Source: Saprospiraceae bacterium (lineage in GTDB: Bacteria > Bacteroidota > Bacteroidia > Chitinophagales > Saprospiraceae). From it: 64,000 nucleotides of DNA. Position 1 is the stretch's first letter, and each line of letters starts with the position of its first letter. The DNA lies in assembly GCA_029262995.1 (NCBI GenBank), contig JAJCYH010000027.1, positions 1 to 64,000 of the forward strand, read 5' to 3'. The notes under the pieces are model-generated. The model saw only the letters and a program-made list of their open reading frames with translations, ran no database searches and was not told the DNA's origin. Positions 45,195 through 54,708 of this stretch are shown in pieces. Made by a program: the position numbers and the translations under genes.

Positions 45195-46013
45195 ATGAAA
45201 AAAATAATATATACTCTTTTTGCTTTATCAATGATCTTGATCTTTGGTTCTTGTGCAAAAAATGAACAAGCTACTTTTACAGGTGAATTCATTCAATTGC
45301 CTGCGAATTTTAATGGCATTTATCCAAGAGTAAATGATGGAGTAAGTACACCAAGTGAATTTATAGTTAGATTGGCAGGACCACAAAAATCTACGCCTGT
45401 TAATTTTACTTTTGAGGTATCTTCAGAGTCTACAGCCATTGAAAATGTACATTATGTCATAGAGTCAAATACTGGTAGCATTCCACCAAATTCAAATGTT
45501 GGTGACATTCCCATCAGTATCTTGGACGATAATATTGCACCAGAAGAACGGTTGATAATTGAAGTTGTTTTAAAAGATGCTGATGTGCCATTAAATCCAA
45601 ATTATATTAATGGACAATATTCAATTCAGATTACCTGTGATGGTCAGGATCTATCAGGATCCTATTCCTTTGTTAATGAAGATAACTTTGCTGGAGAAAC
45701 GTTTACAGGAGAAGGTGAAATATTTATATTTAATAACACAATTGGAAGTTATAAGGTTACTGATTTTTCCTTTGGCTCATGGCCAGGTGCTTATGGCATA
45801 GACCCTCCTACTGGAACTCTTTTGTTTAAAGAAAACTGTGGTACTATATCATTATCAGGAACGGATAGATATGGAGATGTTTGGACAATGACTGAAATTA
45901 TAGAATCTAATGGTCCGACTTTCAAATTTATTTATGAGAATACCTATCCAGAATTTGGAACTGTGACTTTAACAAGAACAGATGGAGAAAATTGGCCTCC
46001 ATTAAATTTGTAA
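45195..46013 (+). CDS. Accessory SusCD-associated lipoprotein, unnamed family (locus 1)
   Basis: This 272-residue lipoprotein has the lipobox FGSC with Cys20. The N-terminal half looks like an Ig-like or Calx-beta-like surface domain (FIVRLAGPQKSTPVNFTFEV, ISILDDNIAPEERLIIEVVL). The C-terminal half begins near LSGSYSF and ends with GDVWTM, EFGTVTLTRTDGENWPPL. The same C-terminal design occurs in the lipoprotein at 47811 and in the dead copy at 40053. I do not recognise a named family. Its place after susD is that of SusE/SusF-like surface glycan-binding proteins, so substrate binding is a reasonable inference. A strong terminator follows. Confidence 0.75.
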   Translation: MKKIIYTLFALSMILIFGSCAKNEQATFTGEFIQLPANFNGIYPRVNDGVSTPSEFIVRLAGPQKSTPVNFTFEVSSESTAIENVHYVIESNTGSIPPNSNVGDIPISILDDNIAPEERLIIEVVLKDADVPLNPNYINGQYSIQITCDGQDLSGSYSFVNEDNFAGETFTGEGEIFIFNNTIGSYKVTDFSFGSWPGAYGIDPPTGTLLFKENCGTISLSGTDRYGDVWTMTEIIESNGPTFKFIYENTYPEFGTVTLTRTDGENWPPLNL

Positions 46014-46041
46014 TTTAGGTCTTAATAAACTAAACGGAATG

Positions 46042-46076
46042 AGGGTCGTGTCATTGATATGACCCTTATTTTTTTT
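46042..46076 (+). terminator. Terminator of the first susCD operon
   Basis: AGGGTC (46042-46047) and GACCCT (46061-46066) form a hairpin with a 13-base loop, followed by TTA and a run of eight T. It lies 28 bases after the stop of the accessory lipoprotein. Confidence 0.8.
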
Positions 46077-46385
46077 ATATCATTAAATGCTTATTTTAAT
46101 AAATGTATTGTCGTACTAAAATAAATACAAATCAAGATTGAAAGATTAATAATTGCTTAATTAATGTTCGCATTTGTGTCACATGCCATTGTTTGGGATT
46201 GTTATAAAAACGAAAATTGACTTTATGAATTTAAACAACAGTTTCAAAGTCAAGACTTGAAAGGGAAAAACGAGTCGTATTAGTTCTTAGGACACTTAAT
46301 TTTAAAGATGGTTATAAACAATTAGATACCTAGCCGCTCTGTAGCTGGGTAGTACGTTCTTGAAGAAAACCGAATAATTCAGAAT
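46077..46385. other. Intergenic before the T9SS remnant
   Basis: I can tie no frame here to a family. The stretch may hold older, unreadable parts of the same dead T9SS-secreted gene that becomes legible at 46386. Confidence 0.4.
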
Positions 46386-46835
46386 CCTACTCAATTGGCA
46401 AGTTTGAAATTAGCAGATACTTAACCATAGTATCTAAATGGTGAAAAAATAGGGTGTGCTACAGAAAGAGTATATTTATATAATGGTCAAAAGGAAATTT
46501 ATTGAGTAGTAAGCTTTGAAGGGAAATGTAATAGAAGGTCTGATATTTTGGTTTTAAGTACTAGTGTTGTGGATATGGATGACCAAACTGACTCTATGCT
46601 TGTTAATCCTATTCCATTTATTAATGAGATATATTTGGAATGGAATCAAAACATTGGTTTATTGGAAGTCAATGTTTTGGATATTATGGGTTGATTGGTT
46701 CAAAAAGAAAACTTTTCTAGATCACTTAGACAAATGGCCTTGCATTTGAACAAATTGAGTGTCGGGATTTATATACTTATGATTTTTGATGGATCAAATT
46801 ATTATATTAAACGGATTATTAAAGCATCGACTTAG
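46386..46835 (+). pseudogene. C-terminal remnant of a T9SS-secreted protein
   Basis: One frame from 46386 to the TAG at 46833 is legible across four internal stops. It has KIGCATERVYLYNGQKEIY, a stop, then VVSFEGKCNRRSDILVLSTS. The end is a recognisable T9SS type A sorting domain: NPIPFINEIYLEW, LLEVNVLDIMG (stop) LVQKENF, LNKLSVGIYILMIFDG and YYIKRIIKA. The internal stops and missing start show that it is dead. Its last 47 bases overlap the start of the next gene in another frame. Confidence 0.8.
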
Positions 46836-47463
46836 AGTTGGATTGATATTGTTAATATGGGCTTCAATACCCTTGATCACTAATGCCCAAGCAGCTCAGA
46901 GAATTCTTGATGGAGAAGTAATAAATTTCAGGTCCAATGAAAACATCCAAGGATCTTATCTATTGTTTGATAATTGGCAAATCGGTTCTATTGAAGATTT
47001 GGAGGGTAATGTCACAACGCAAGTAAAATTAAATTATCACACTTTTGATGAAACATTTTTGTCTTTGCTTGAGGATGGCCAAGTTCTTAAGCTGAATAAA
47101 TATTTATATCGAAAGATAGCTTTTGATCAAGATACCTTTATCAATTTGGCCATGTTCAAGATGACCGGTTTTGGCCGAATAATCTATTATGGTAAAAATT
47201 TAAAATGTTTTGAAAAGGTAGTTGGTAGAAAAAACACAGCCAACAAAAAAGCTTATAATACGGTAAATTCTAAATATCAAATAATTCAGAAGAGCAATAC
47301 TTTATTAATAATGGGAGAGGAAGTAATTGAATTGAGAAGAAAAATGAAGTTTCTGGAAAAATATTTCCATAAGAAAGAATTGAAAAAACTAAAGGACCAA
47401 CTATCCTTGGATATTAAAAAAGATGATGATTTAAAAATAGTCCTTAATTATTTTGATCATTAG
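46789..47463 (+). CDS. Secreted protein, paralogue of the gene at 53344
   Basis: This 224-residue protein has a signal-like N-terminus (VGLILLIWASIPLITNAQA). The body reads GSYLLFDNWQIGSI, VKLNYHTFDETFLSLLEDG and a long basic helix-rich end. The same order of features occurs in the protein at 53344 (DDWTNFEVF, NYHISDETMFFNLDGRLYYL, YYEVLVEGEMNLLKN). The two are distant paralogues of a Bacteroidota exported family that I cannot name. The start is uncertain: the ATG at 46789 lies inside the dead T9SS tail, so the 5' end may have formed when that gene decayed. Confidence 0.6.
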   Translation: MDQIIILNGLLKHRLRVGLILLIWASIPLITNAQAAQRILDGEVINFRSNENIQGSYLLFDNWQIGSIEDLEGNVTTQVKLNYHTFDETFLSLLEDGQVLKLNKYLYRKIAFDQDTFINLAMFKMTGFGRIIYYGKNLKCFEKVVGRKNTANKKAYNTVNSKYQIIQKSNTLLIMGEEVIELRRKMKFLEKYFHKKELKKLKDQLSLDIKKDDDLKIVLNYFDH

Positions 47464-47810
47464 GGAATCAAAAATATATTTCTCTCAGTTAATGCAATGC
47501 AGTGTTTTATTCCGAAAAAATCCAAATGTTGAAGATAAATATTTAGAAAGTCAAACTATCCTTACTTATTAAGTAAAATCATCTTGACAATATTAACTTT
47601 TGGTTAAGAAAGATTGTCGAAAATGTTAATAAAATGCTACTTAATATCAAATTAATTCATACATTAGATAGTCAGTTATGAATAACGGAGATACAATATT
47701 TTACATCTACGAACAGACTTATTCTGCAAATTTCCCATCAAACTCCTTACAGGTATTGGATTCTCCTGTGTTCGTAACCAATCTATTATTTAACTAAATA
47801 ACTATGTGTT
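47464..47810. other. Intergenic, upstream of second susCD operon
   Basis: These 347 bases hold no recognisable gene. There is a near-palindrome TTACTTATTAAGTAA around 47563. No exact TAnnTTTG promoter box is visible, although this must be the control region for the operon that starts at 47811. Confidence 0.5.
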
Positions 47811-48650
47811 ATGAAAAAACTCTCGTACACAGCTTCCCTATTAATGATGGCTGTTGTCTTGTTTACGTTTGGTTGTAGCGATGGTACAATTGGTGATGAT
47901 TTTGCTGAATTGCAATATTCACCAAGAGGCGCTGTTGTTTCTGCTGAAAACGTACAAACAGGATTCTTTGATTTAAGTAACCCTACAAGTTCAAGTATTG
48001 CTTTTGATCTTGCCTCAAGTGGTGAAGGTGTAAGTTCTGTTAATGTTAATGCTTCCTATAATGGTGGAGCAGAAACAGTATTTACAACGGCTTCTGTGCC
48101 TTCAACAGTCAATGCTTCTTTTACAGATGTATTGACGGCATTAGGTGTATCTGCTGCAGATGCTGCGGTTGGCGATAACGTTACTTTTACTTTTGATGCA
48201 ACAACTTCTTCTGGTACCTACAGATCTTCACGATCTCTGAATGTACCTGTAAGTTGTCCTTCGGATTTAGGAGGTACCTATGATTATGTATCTAGCAATC
48301 TTGTAGCGACCAATGGTAATCCATGTCCTGCAGGTGATGTACCTGGTACAGTTACTTTCACTGCGCAAGGTGGAGGTGTTTATCTATGTTCAGATCTAGG
48401 ATTTGGCCAATATGAATCTTCATGTTGGAATGATGGTCCTGCCACAAGTGCAAATGCTACTTTTACAGAAGTTTGTAATGAAATTACTTCAGGAGGTTTA
48501 GATCAATATGGATTGATTTATATCTGGGTTATTACTGATGTTTCAGGTTCTGACTTATCTATCAGCTGGTCAAATGATTATGGCGATGCTGGTGATGTAG
48601 TAATTACAAGACCTGATGGATCTGATTGGCCACAATTATTCACTAATTAA
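47811..48650 (+). CDS. Accessory SusCD-associated lipoprotein, unnamed family (locus 2)
   Basis: This 279-residue lipoprotein has the lipobox FGC with Cys22. The mature N-terminal half is Ser/Val/Ala-rich and beta-like (AFDLASSGEGVSSVNVNASY). The C-terminal half starts at CPSDLGGTYDYV and ends GDVVITRPDGSDWPQLFTN. That end matches the design of the locus 1 lipoprotein (GTVTLTRTDGENWPPLNL). Here the gene comes before susC instead of after susD, with nine bases to the susC ATG. Four Cys in the C-terminal half may form disulfides. The function is unknown; surface binding is inferred from context. Confidence 0.75.
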   Translation: MKKLSYTASLLMMAVVLFTFGCSDGTIGDDFAELQYSPRGAVVSAENVQTGFFDLSNPTSSSIAFDLASSGEGVSSVNVNASYNGGAETVFTTASVPSTVNASFTDVLTALGVSAADAAVGDNVTFTFDATTSSGTYRSSRSLNVPVSCPSDLGGTYDYVSSNLVATNGNPCPAGDVPGTVTFTAQGGGVYLCSDLGFGQYESSCWNDGPATSANATFTEVCNEITSGGLDQYGLIYIWVITDVSGSDLSISWSNDYGDAGDVVITRPDGSDWPQLFTN

Positions 48651-48659
48651 GAATTAACT

Positions 48660-51600
48660 ATGAAAAAATTATTATTCACATTAAGCCTAGTTTTTGTTGT
48701 TGGCCTTGTAATGGGACAAAGAACAATTACAGGAGTCATTACAGATGATTCTGGTGAATCCTTGATAGGCGCAAACGTTCTTGCTGAAGGAACCACAACT
48801 GGTACCATTACAGATATCGATGGATCATTTAGCCTTAGCGTTCCAGCTGGAATTAATACAATTATTATTAGCTACACTGGTTATGAAACTAAAAATATTG
48901 ATATAACTGGTTTGAATACAGTCACAATAACTTTATCAGAAGGTAGAGTCTTAGATGAAGTGGTTGTAACTGCACTAGGTATTTCTAGAGATGAAAAAGC
49001 TCTTGGATATGCTGTGCAAACAGTTTCTTCAAAAACGATTTCTGATGCCAATACTGTTAGTGCAATAGACGCATTAGCTGGTGCCGCTGCAGGTGTACAA
49101 GTTATATCTTCTAGTGGAGCTGCAGGTGCTTCTTCCAGAATCGTTCTTAGAGGTCAGACCTCTTTCAACGGGGACAACGAAGCACTTATCGTTATTGACG
49201 GTGTTAGAATGAGTAACGATGAAAACTCAACCGAAAGAACTTTAGGAGGTGTTGCCTACTCTAACAGAGCAATGGACTTGAATCCTAATGATATCGCTAA
49301 TGTTTCAATATTGAAAGGTGCTGCTGCTACTGCGCTTTATGGATTAGAAGGTGCTAGAGGAGTAATCCTTATCACTACTAAATCTGGAAAACCAGGCGGT
49401 GTTAAAGTTGATTTTGGAGCGAACATGACATTTGCTAGAATCAATAATGTGACAGGATTGAATGATGAATATGTTCAAGGATCAAATGGTGTTTGGGCAG
49501 GTCCTCATACTGGTGCAAGTGGATCTTGGGGTCCTCACAAAGATGACGTTTCTTATGATGGTTCCGAGTATGCTTATGACAATAACGGTCGTTTGGTTGC
49601 TGGAGGATCAGGCGCACCTTTCGTTCCTTATGACAATGTTGAAAATTTCTTTGGAACAGGGGTAACTAGAAGTGTAAACCTTGCTGTATCTGGAGGAAAT
49701 GAGGTTTCCAACTACAGATTCTCTTTCGGTAACTCTAATGAGCAAGGTGTTGTACCTAATAATACGTTTAACAGATACAATGTTGGTTTGAAAGTCGGAT
49801 CAACTTTATTAAACGACAAATTAACTGTTGGATTTGGTGCGAATTATGTAAATTCTGGAGGTACTAGAATCCAGCAAGGATCAAACACTTCAGGTGTAAT
49901 GCTTGGATTGTTAAGAACACCGATTTCTTTTGATAATGCTAACGGTTTTGAAAACGCAGAAGATGAAGTAAGTGCCTACCAGTTTGCTGATTTCTCTCAA
50001 AGAAACTACCGTGGTGGTGGAGGTTATGATAACCCATTCTGGATTGTTAATAACGCACCATTTAATGATGACGTAAACAGATTCTTTGGTAATGCTAATA
50101 TCACATATGAATTTAGTAAATGGTTCAGTTTGAATGCTACTTTGGGATTGGATACATACTCTGATAATAGAATTCAAAGATTTGAAATCGGTTCTAGAAC
50201 TGTACCAGGTGGTCAGGTTATTGAAGATAACTACATTTATTCTCATACCGATTTTTATTTTACAGCTAGAGGGCAAGGAGAAATTGCTCCTAAGTTTACA
50301 TTGTCTTATAATGCAGGTATCAACCTTTATAATGAACAATTAAAGCAAAATTATATTCAGGGTGATGGTTTGAATTTCCCTGGTTTTGCTCAGTTGGGTA
50401 ATACTTCAAGTATTTCTTCTCAGATTTCAAATACAAACCAAAAAACGGCTGGTATTTTCGCTTCAGTTGATTTTGGTTATGATAATTTCTTGTATTTGAC
50501 AGTTTCAGGTAGAAATGACTATTCTTCTACTTTGATCAATCCATTTGCAGAATTTAGTGCAGGTGATATCTCTTTCTTCTATCCTGCGGCATCTTTGGGT
50601 ATCGTATTCTCTGAAAAAATTGATATTCCAGGATTATCTTTTGGTAAATTAAGAGTCAGTTATGCAGAAGTTGGTGGTGGAGCTCCTTCTCCTTATTTGA
50701 CTTCTACACCATTTATTTTACCAATACAAAACGCAGGTTCTGTTAATGATGTTAACGATGGTTGGACCAATGGATTAGGATTTCCTTTTGCAGGAGTTTC
50801 TGGATTCGTTCTTAATGGTGTTGCTGGTAACCCAGTACTTAAGCCTTCAAGAACTAAGGATATTGAGCTTGGATTGGATTTGAGATTTATGAATGACAGA
50901 ATTGGATTAGACATCACTGGATATTCAAGAAAATCTGTAGATCAGATTATTCCTATTAATATTTCTAATTCAACAGGTTTCCAAAGAGCTGTAGTAAACA
51001 GTGGTGAATTGGCAACTAAAGGTGGAGAAGTTGTTTTGACTTTGAATCCTATTAGAACGGATAAAATGGACTGGAATGTTGGATTTAACTTATCAAAGTG
51101 GAAAACAACTGTTGAGTCATTACCTGAAGGTGTTCCAAATCAATATTTGGATGGCTTCTCAAGTACTGCAGCTTATAACATAGCTCCAGAAACAGATGAA
51201 AATGGTGTTGTAACTAGAACTTTCGAATATGGTCAATTACTTGGTGGAGCATTCCAAAGAGTAAATACAGACAATGGAACATTTGATGCTTCAATGCCTT
51301 ACAATCCTGATGGTCTTTTAGTTATAAACAATGACCCTACATCTAGTGGATATGGTTTCCCTATTGCAGACCCTACACAAAGAGTAATTGGTAACCCTAA
51401 CCCAGATTGGTTATTAGGCATCAACACTACTTTTAGATATGACAAAATTTCTGTAAGTGCATTATTTGATATCAAAGAAGGTGGCGACATCTGGAATGGT
51501 ACCAAAGGAGCTTTAACATTCTTCGGTAGATCGGAGTTGACCGAAAACAGAGGTACTATAACTGTTTTTGACGGCGTACTTCCTGATGGAACACCAAATA

Positions 51601-51926
51601 ATATTGCAGTTCCTTTAGGTCAGTCTTGGTACCAAGGAAACGGTGGTGGATTCGGTACTGTTGCTGAACACTTTATTGAAGATGGATCTTTCAGAAGATT
51701 AAGATATGTTACTATTGCTTATGACCTAGGTGATGTATTAAGTAATGCTGGATTTGATAGATTCACCGTTTCTTTTACTGGAAGAAACCTATTCTTAAGT
51801 ACTCCTTATACTGGATTTGACCCTGAATTATCATTGGTAGGTTCATCTAGTAACGGTCAAGGATTGGATTATTTCCAAATGCCTAACACCAGATCATTCT
51901 CAATTGGGTTAAATGCAACCTTTTAA
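48660..51926 (+). CDS. SusC/RagA-family TonB-linked outer-membrane transporter (locus 2)
   Basis: This 1088-residue transporter has a signal peptide (LLFTLSLVFVVGLVMGQ). A carboxypeptidase-like domain follows (about 22-100, GVITDDSGESLIGANVLAEG). The TonB plug contains LDEVVVTALGISRDEKALGY and AAATALYGLEGARGVILITT, and the barrel ends with SIGLNATF. The ALGISRDEKALGY phrase marks a large SusC subfamily. Codon choice (many GGT, GCT and AAC) suggests high expression compared with locus 1. It lies between the accessory lipoprotein and the SusD gene. Confidence 0.95.
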   Translation: MKKLLFTLSLVFVVGLVMGQRTITGVITDDSGESLIGANVLAEGTTTGTITDIDGSFSLSVPAGINTIIISYTGYETKNIDITGLNTVTITLSEGRVLDEVVVTALGISRDEKALGYAVQTVSSKTISDANTVSAIDALAGAAAGVQVISSSGAAGASSRIVLRGQTSFNGDNEALIVIDGVRMSNDENSTERTLGGVAYSNRAMDLNPNDIANVSILKGAAATALYGLEGARGVILITTKSGKPGGVKVDFGANMTFARINNVTGLNDEYVQGSNGVWAGPHTGASGSWGPHKDDVSYDGSEYAYDNNGRLVAGGSGAPFVPYDNVENFFGTGVTRSVNLAVSGGNEVSNYRFSFGNSNEQGVVPNNTFNRYNVGLKVGSTLLNDKLTVGFGANYVNSGGTRIQQGSNTSGVMLGLLRTPISFDNANGFENAEDEVSAYQFADFSQRNYRGGGGYDNPFWIVNNAPFNDDVNRFFGNANITYEFSKWFSLNATLGLDTYSDNRIQRFEIGSRTVPGGQVIEDNYIYSHTDFYFTARGQGEIAPKFTLSYNAGINLYNEQLKQNYIQGDGLNFPGFAQLGNTSSISSQISNTNQKTAGIFASVDFGYDNFLYLTVSGRNDYSSTLINPFAEFSAGDISFFYPAASLGIVFSEKIDIPGLSFGKLRVSYAEVGGGAPSPYLTSTPFILPIQNAGSVNDVNDGWTNGLGFPFAGVSGFVLNGVAGNPVLKPSRTKDIELGLDLRFMNDRIGLDITGYSRKSVDQIIPINISNSTGFQRAVVNSGELATKGGEVVLTLNPIRTDKMDWNVGFNLSKWKTTVESLPEGVPNQYLDGFSSTAAYNIAPETDENGVVTRTFEYGQLLGGAFQRVNTDNGTFDASMPYNPDGLLVINNDPTSSGYGFPIADPTQRVIGNPNPDWLLGINTTFRYDKISVSALFDIKEGGDIWNGTKGALTFFGRSELTENRGTITVFDGVLPDGTPNNIAVPLGQSWYQGNGGGFGTVAEHFIEDGSFRRLRYVTIAYDLGDVLSNAGFDRFTVSFTGRNLFLSTPYTGFDPELSLVGSSSNGQGLDYFQMPNTRSFSIGLNATF

Positions 51927-51944
51927 TTAAAAATGTAAACGATT

Positions 51945-53270
51945 ATGAAAAATTTTAAATATTTATTTCTATTGTTTGGGTTGCTTGCATTTACTGCATG
52001 TGAAGACTACTTTGGAGAAAACTCCAACGTAGATCCAGACAACCCAACCGTTGTTACACCTAACGTAATATTACCTCAGGTTCAAGCCAGACTGGTATAT
52101 ACTTATGGTGGTGACTTTACAAGATATGTTGGCTTAAATACGCAAACTATTGATGGAATTTCAAGACAATTTGCTGTTTTAGGTCAATATGGAATTCAAG
52201 GTTCTGATGTAGATACGCCTTGGGCCAATATGTATTCAGGAACTATGCAATCTAACAGAAGACTTGCAACCATAGCGCAAGATGGAGGTTTCAATCACTA
52301 TGAAGGTATTTCAGTGGCTCTTGAATCTTACGCAATTTTAGTAGTAACAGATATGTGGGGCGATGTTCCATATTCTGATGCATTTAAATTTGACGAAGTT
52401 GGTGTTTATTCACCTCAGTTTGATTCTCAGGAATCTATCTATACTGCAATTTTTGCAAACTTAGATAGAGCTCGAGCTTTGTTGGCAAGTGATGATGGGG
52501 GAAATGCTCCAGGTGGAGATGACCTTATTTATGGTGGTGATGCCTCTAAGTGGATTCAGTTTTGTAATGTTCTAGAAGCAAGAGCCAGATTGCACTTGTC
52601 TAAAGTGAATGGTTCTTCTGCCTATAGTGGTGCTTTAGCCGCATTAGCGGGTGGATTTGGAAGTTCTTCTGATAATGCAGGATTCCCTTTTGGAACCCCA
52701 GCAACAGAAAACGCTCCTTGGTTTCAGTATATTGAGCAGAGAGATGACTGTGAAACAGGTGCGACTTATGTTGGTATCTTGGAATCATTAAATGACCCAA
52801 GAACAGCAACTTACGGTCAACCACAGACTAATGATCACCCTATATATACAAAAGATCAGACTGTTAATTTATTGTCATTTACTGAACAAGAATTTATCAA
52901 AGCTGAGGCTATGTTAATGACAGGAGATAGCGATGGTGCTTATGCAGCATACCTTTCAGGAATTCAATCCTCTATGGTAGAAGCATTGGTGCCTGACGAA
53001 TATGATGTCTACGTTGCACAATCTAATGTAGGTGTTGGTGCGGCAAACCTAACGTTGGAGGATGTTATGACGCAAAAATATATTGCGCTAAACACGGATC
53101 CTGAAGTTTTCGCGGATTGGAGAAGAACTAATTTACCAGCTTTAACGCCGGTAACAGGAACTCAAATTCCTAGGAGATTGCCTTATGCACAAACAGAGCA
53201 ATTTTCTAATTCGAATACTCCTGACGCAGCGTCAGTTTCTATTTTTGATAGAGTCTGGTGGGATCAATAG
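51945..53270 (+). CDS. SusD/RagB-family nutrient-binding lipoprotein (locus 2)
   Basis: This 441-residue lipoprotein has the lipobox FTAC with Cys19, followed by the typical NVDPDNPTVVTPNVILPQVQ. The phrases DMWGDVPYSDAF, WIQFCNVLEARARLHLSKV and EFIKAEAMLMTGD mark the SusD-like group 2 family, which partners the SusC subfamily seen here. It begins 18 bases after susC and ends just before a strong terminator. The ligand is unknown. Confidence 0.93.
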   Translation: MKNFKYLFLLFGLLAFTACEDYFGENSNVDPDNPTVVTPNVILPQVQARLVYTYGGDFTRYVGLNTQTIDGISRQFAVLGQYGIQGSDVDTPWANMYSGTMQSNRRLATIAQDGGFNHYEGISVALESYAILVVTDMWGDVPYSDAFKFDEVGVYSPQFDSQESIYTAIFANLDRARALLASDDGGNAPGGDDLIYGGDASKWIQFCNVLEARARLHLSKVNGSSAYSGALAALAGGFGSSSDNAGFPFGTPATENAPWFQYIEQRDDCETGATYVGILESLNDPRTATYGQPQTNDHPIYTKDQTVNLLSFTEQEFIKAEAMLMTGDSDGAYAAYLSGIQSSMVEALVPDEYDVYVAQSNVGVGAANLTLEDVMTQKYIALNTDPEVFADWRRTNLPALTPVTGTQIPRRLPYAQTEQFSNSNTPDAASVSIFDRVWWDQ

Positions 53271-53292
53271 GATTCTACTTATCATAAAATAC

Positions 53293-53330
53293 AAAAAAGG
53301 GGATGCGCTAGCTAGTGCATCCCTTTTTTA
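53293..53330 (+). terminator. Terminator of the second susCD operon
   Basis: GGGATGCGCTAG and CTAGTGCATCCC (53300-53323) pair along their length with one G-T wobble. An A-run precedes and a T-run follows. It lies about 25 bases after the SusD stop and could work in both directions. Confidence 0.88.
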
Positions 53331-53343
53331 ATAATAATCTGTT

Positions 53344-54051
53344 ATGAGATATATAATCATTTTTATTCTCTTCTTTATAAGTAATTCAAACTATGGACAA
53401 GCTGCTTTGCATGACTTAAAGTTGAATGTTTTTCAAAACCTAAACTCATCAGTTAACCAAAACTACATTAGGCTATTAAATGAGTCTGCATCAGGTAATG
53501 ATACAGAAGCAAATTTCGAGTTTGACGATTGGACCAATTTTGAGGTATTTGCAAAATCAGGAGGAAGTATGATGCTTGATTCAGCAAATTACCATATCTC
53601 TGATGAAACTATGTTTTTTAATTTAGATGGTAGACTCTATTACCTCTATCCTAATCAAGTAGATTACATTTTGGTTGACAACCGTAAGTTTATCTCCAAA
53701 AAAATTGGAGGGGGTTCAAAAACTAAATATAAATACTATGAGGTGCTAGTAGAAGGTGAGATGAATTTGTTGAAAAACAAAAGCCTAGAAAGGAAAAAAA
53801 TCAATAATCATCCGATGGGCGTTTCACATGGTGTCGAAGAATATGAACTTAAAGAAAAGGTGAAATACTATTATTGTACTCTTGACGACAAGGAAGCTAT
53901 AGATGTTCCAAGTAGTAAAAAGAACTTTATAAAGATTTTTAAGCGTAACAGAAATAGTATGGTACAATTTGCACGAACCAATAATATTTCTACCAAGTCA
54001 GAAGCAGACTTAATTAGAATGTTTACTTACAATAACCAAATAACAAACTAA
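53344..54051 (+). CDS. Secreted protein, paralogue of the gene at 46789
   Basis: This 235-residue protein has a signal peptide (IIIFILFFISNSNYGQ). The mature part has DDWTNFEVFAKSGGSMML, NYHISDETMFFNLDGRLYYL, KYYEVLVEGEMNLLKN and a basic end. This is the same layout as the protein at 46789. Family members are common in Bacteroidota without a known role. It is the first of three plus-strand genes at close spacing (5 and 11 bases), ending with the sulfotransferase-like gene. Confidence 0.65.
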   Translation: MRYIIIFILFFISNSNYGQAALHDLKLNVFQNLNSSVNQNYIRLLNESASGNDTEANFEFDDWTNFEVFAKSGGSMMLDSANYHISDETMFFNLDGRLYYLYPNQVDYILVDNRKFISKKIGGGSKTKYKYYEVLVEGEMNLLKNKSLERKKINNHPMGVSHGVEEYELKEKVKYYYCTLDDKEAIDVPSSKKNFIKIFKRNRNSMVQFARTNNISTKSEADLIRMFTYNNQITN

Positions 54052-54055
54052 TATT

Positions 54056-54697
54056 ATGAAAGTGGCTAAATCTATCACCCTTGTATTTTTGATGTTTCTT
54101 GCTTCAGAAATATTGGCACAAGAGACTTTTAGATTTGGAGTCTCCGGGGGATTCGGCCTCTCTCAAATTGAAGGTGATAATTTAAAAGGATTCCGAAAAG
54201 CATCTTATGAAACTTCATTATTGGGAGGATTTCTATTTAAAGATAGAAATGAAATTATTGTAGCTCTAGGTTATGAGCAACTTGGAAGTAAACGTAAAGG
54301 TGAAGATGCACCACGCATTTCAGGAAATTATCTCTCTGAAATTGATATGAGTCAAATGTCTCTTTTTGTAGCTTACGCAAAACCTTTTAATCAAGACTGG
54401 GATGGTTCTTACAAGCTTAGAGCAAAAGCCGGTCTTAAATACAATCGCTTGTTGTCTCATAATGCAAGGCTCGTTTCATCTTCGATAGTTGATGACTATG
54501 AGCTAGCAGATGAGGATTTTAATTCTTCCTATTTGAGTTTGCGGCTTGGGATAGGGGCTAAAATAGGTTCTAGGTTTTTATTAGAAGTAAATTATGAACA
54601 TGCCTTGCAAAGCATCATAAAAGACTCTGAAGAAATTCGATTGAACAAATTAATACCATTTGGATTATCCGTGGGTTTATCTTACTACTTGTTTTAA
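54056..54697 (+). CDS. Outer-membrane beta-barrel protein (porin-like family)
   Basis: This 213-residue protein has a signal peptide (SITLVFLMFLASEILAQ) and a small barrel pattern: FRFGVSGGFGLSQIEGDN at the start, the polar turn GFRKASYETSLLGGFLF, and amphipathic strands to the last residue Phe (GLSVGLSYYLF). This fits the eight-strand PorT or outer-membrane beta-barrel family of Bacteroidota. It lies between the secreted protein and the sulfotransferase-like gene. The substrate or partner is unknown. Confidence 0.75.
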   Translation: MKVAKSITLVFLMFLASEILAQETFRFGVSGGFGLSQIEGDNLKGFRKASYETSLLGGFLFKDRNEIIVALGYEQLGSKRKGEDAPRISGNYLSEIDMSQMSLFVAYAKPFNQDWDGSYKLRAKAGLKYNRLLSHNARLVSSSIVDDYELADEDFNSSYLSLRLGIGAKIGSRFLLEVNYEHALQSIIKDSEEIRLNKLIPFGLSVGLSYYLF

Positions 54698-54708
54698 TTC
54701 AACTATGA

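Noticed and set aside
46564-46749. Plus-strand open frame of 61 codons rich in Trp and Leu
   Set aside because: It is an out-of-frame reading of the dead T9SS C-terminal domain at 46386-46835; the other frame gives the recognisable sorting-domain phrases.
48660-53270. Horizontal transfer of the second SusCD locus because of its different codon use
   Set aside because: The shift is to frequent GGT, GCT and AAC codons, as also seen in tuf and rplL, so high expression explains it better. No mobile-element borders are visible.
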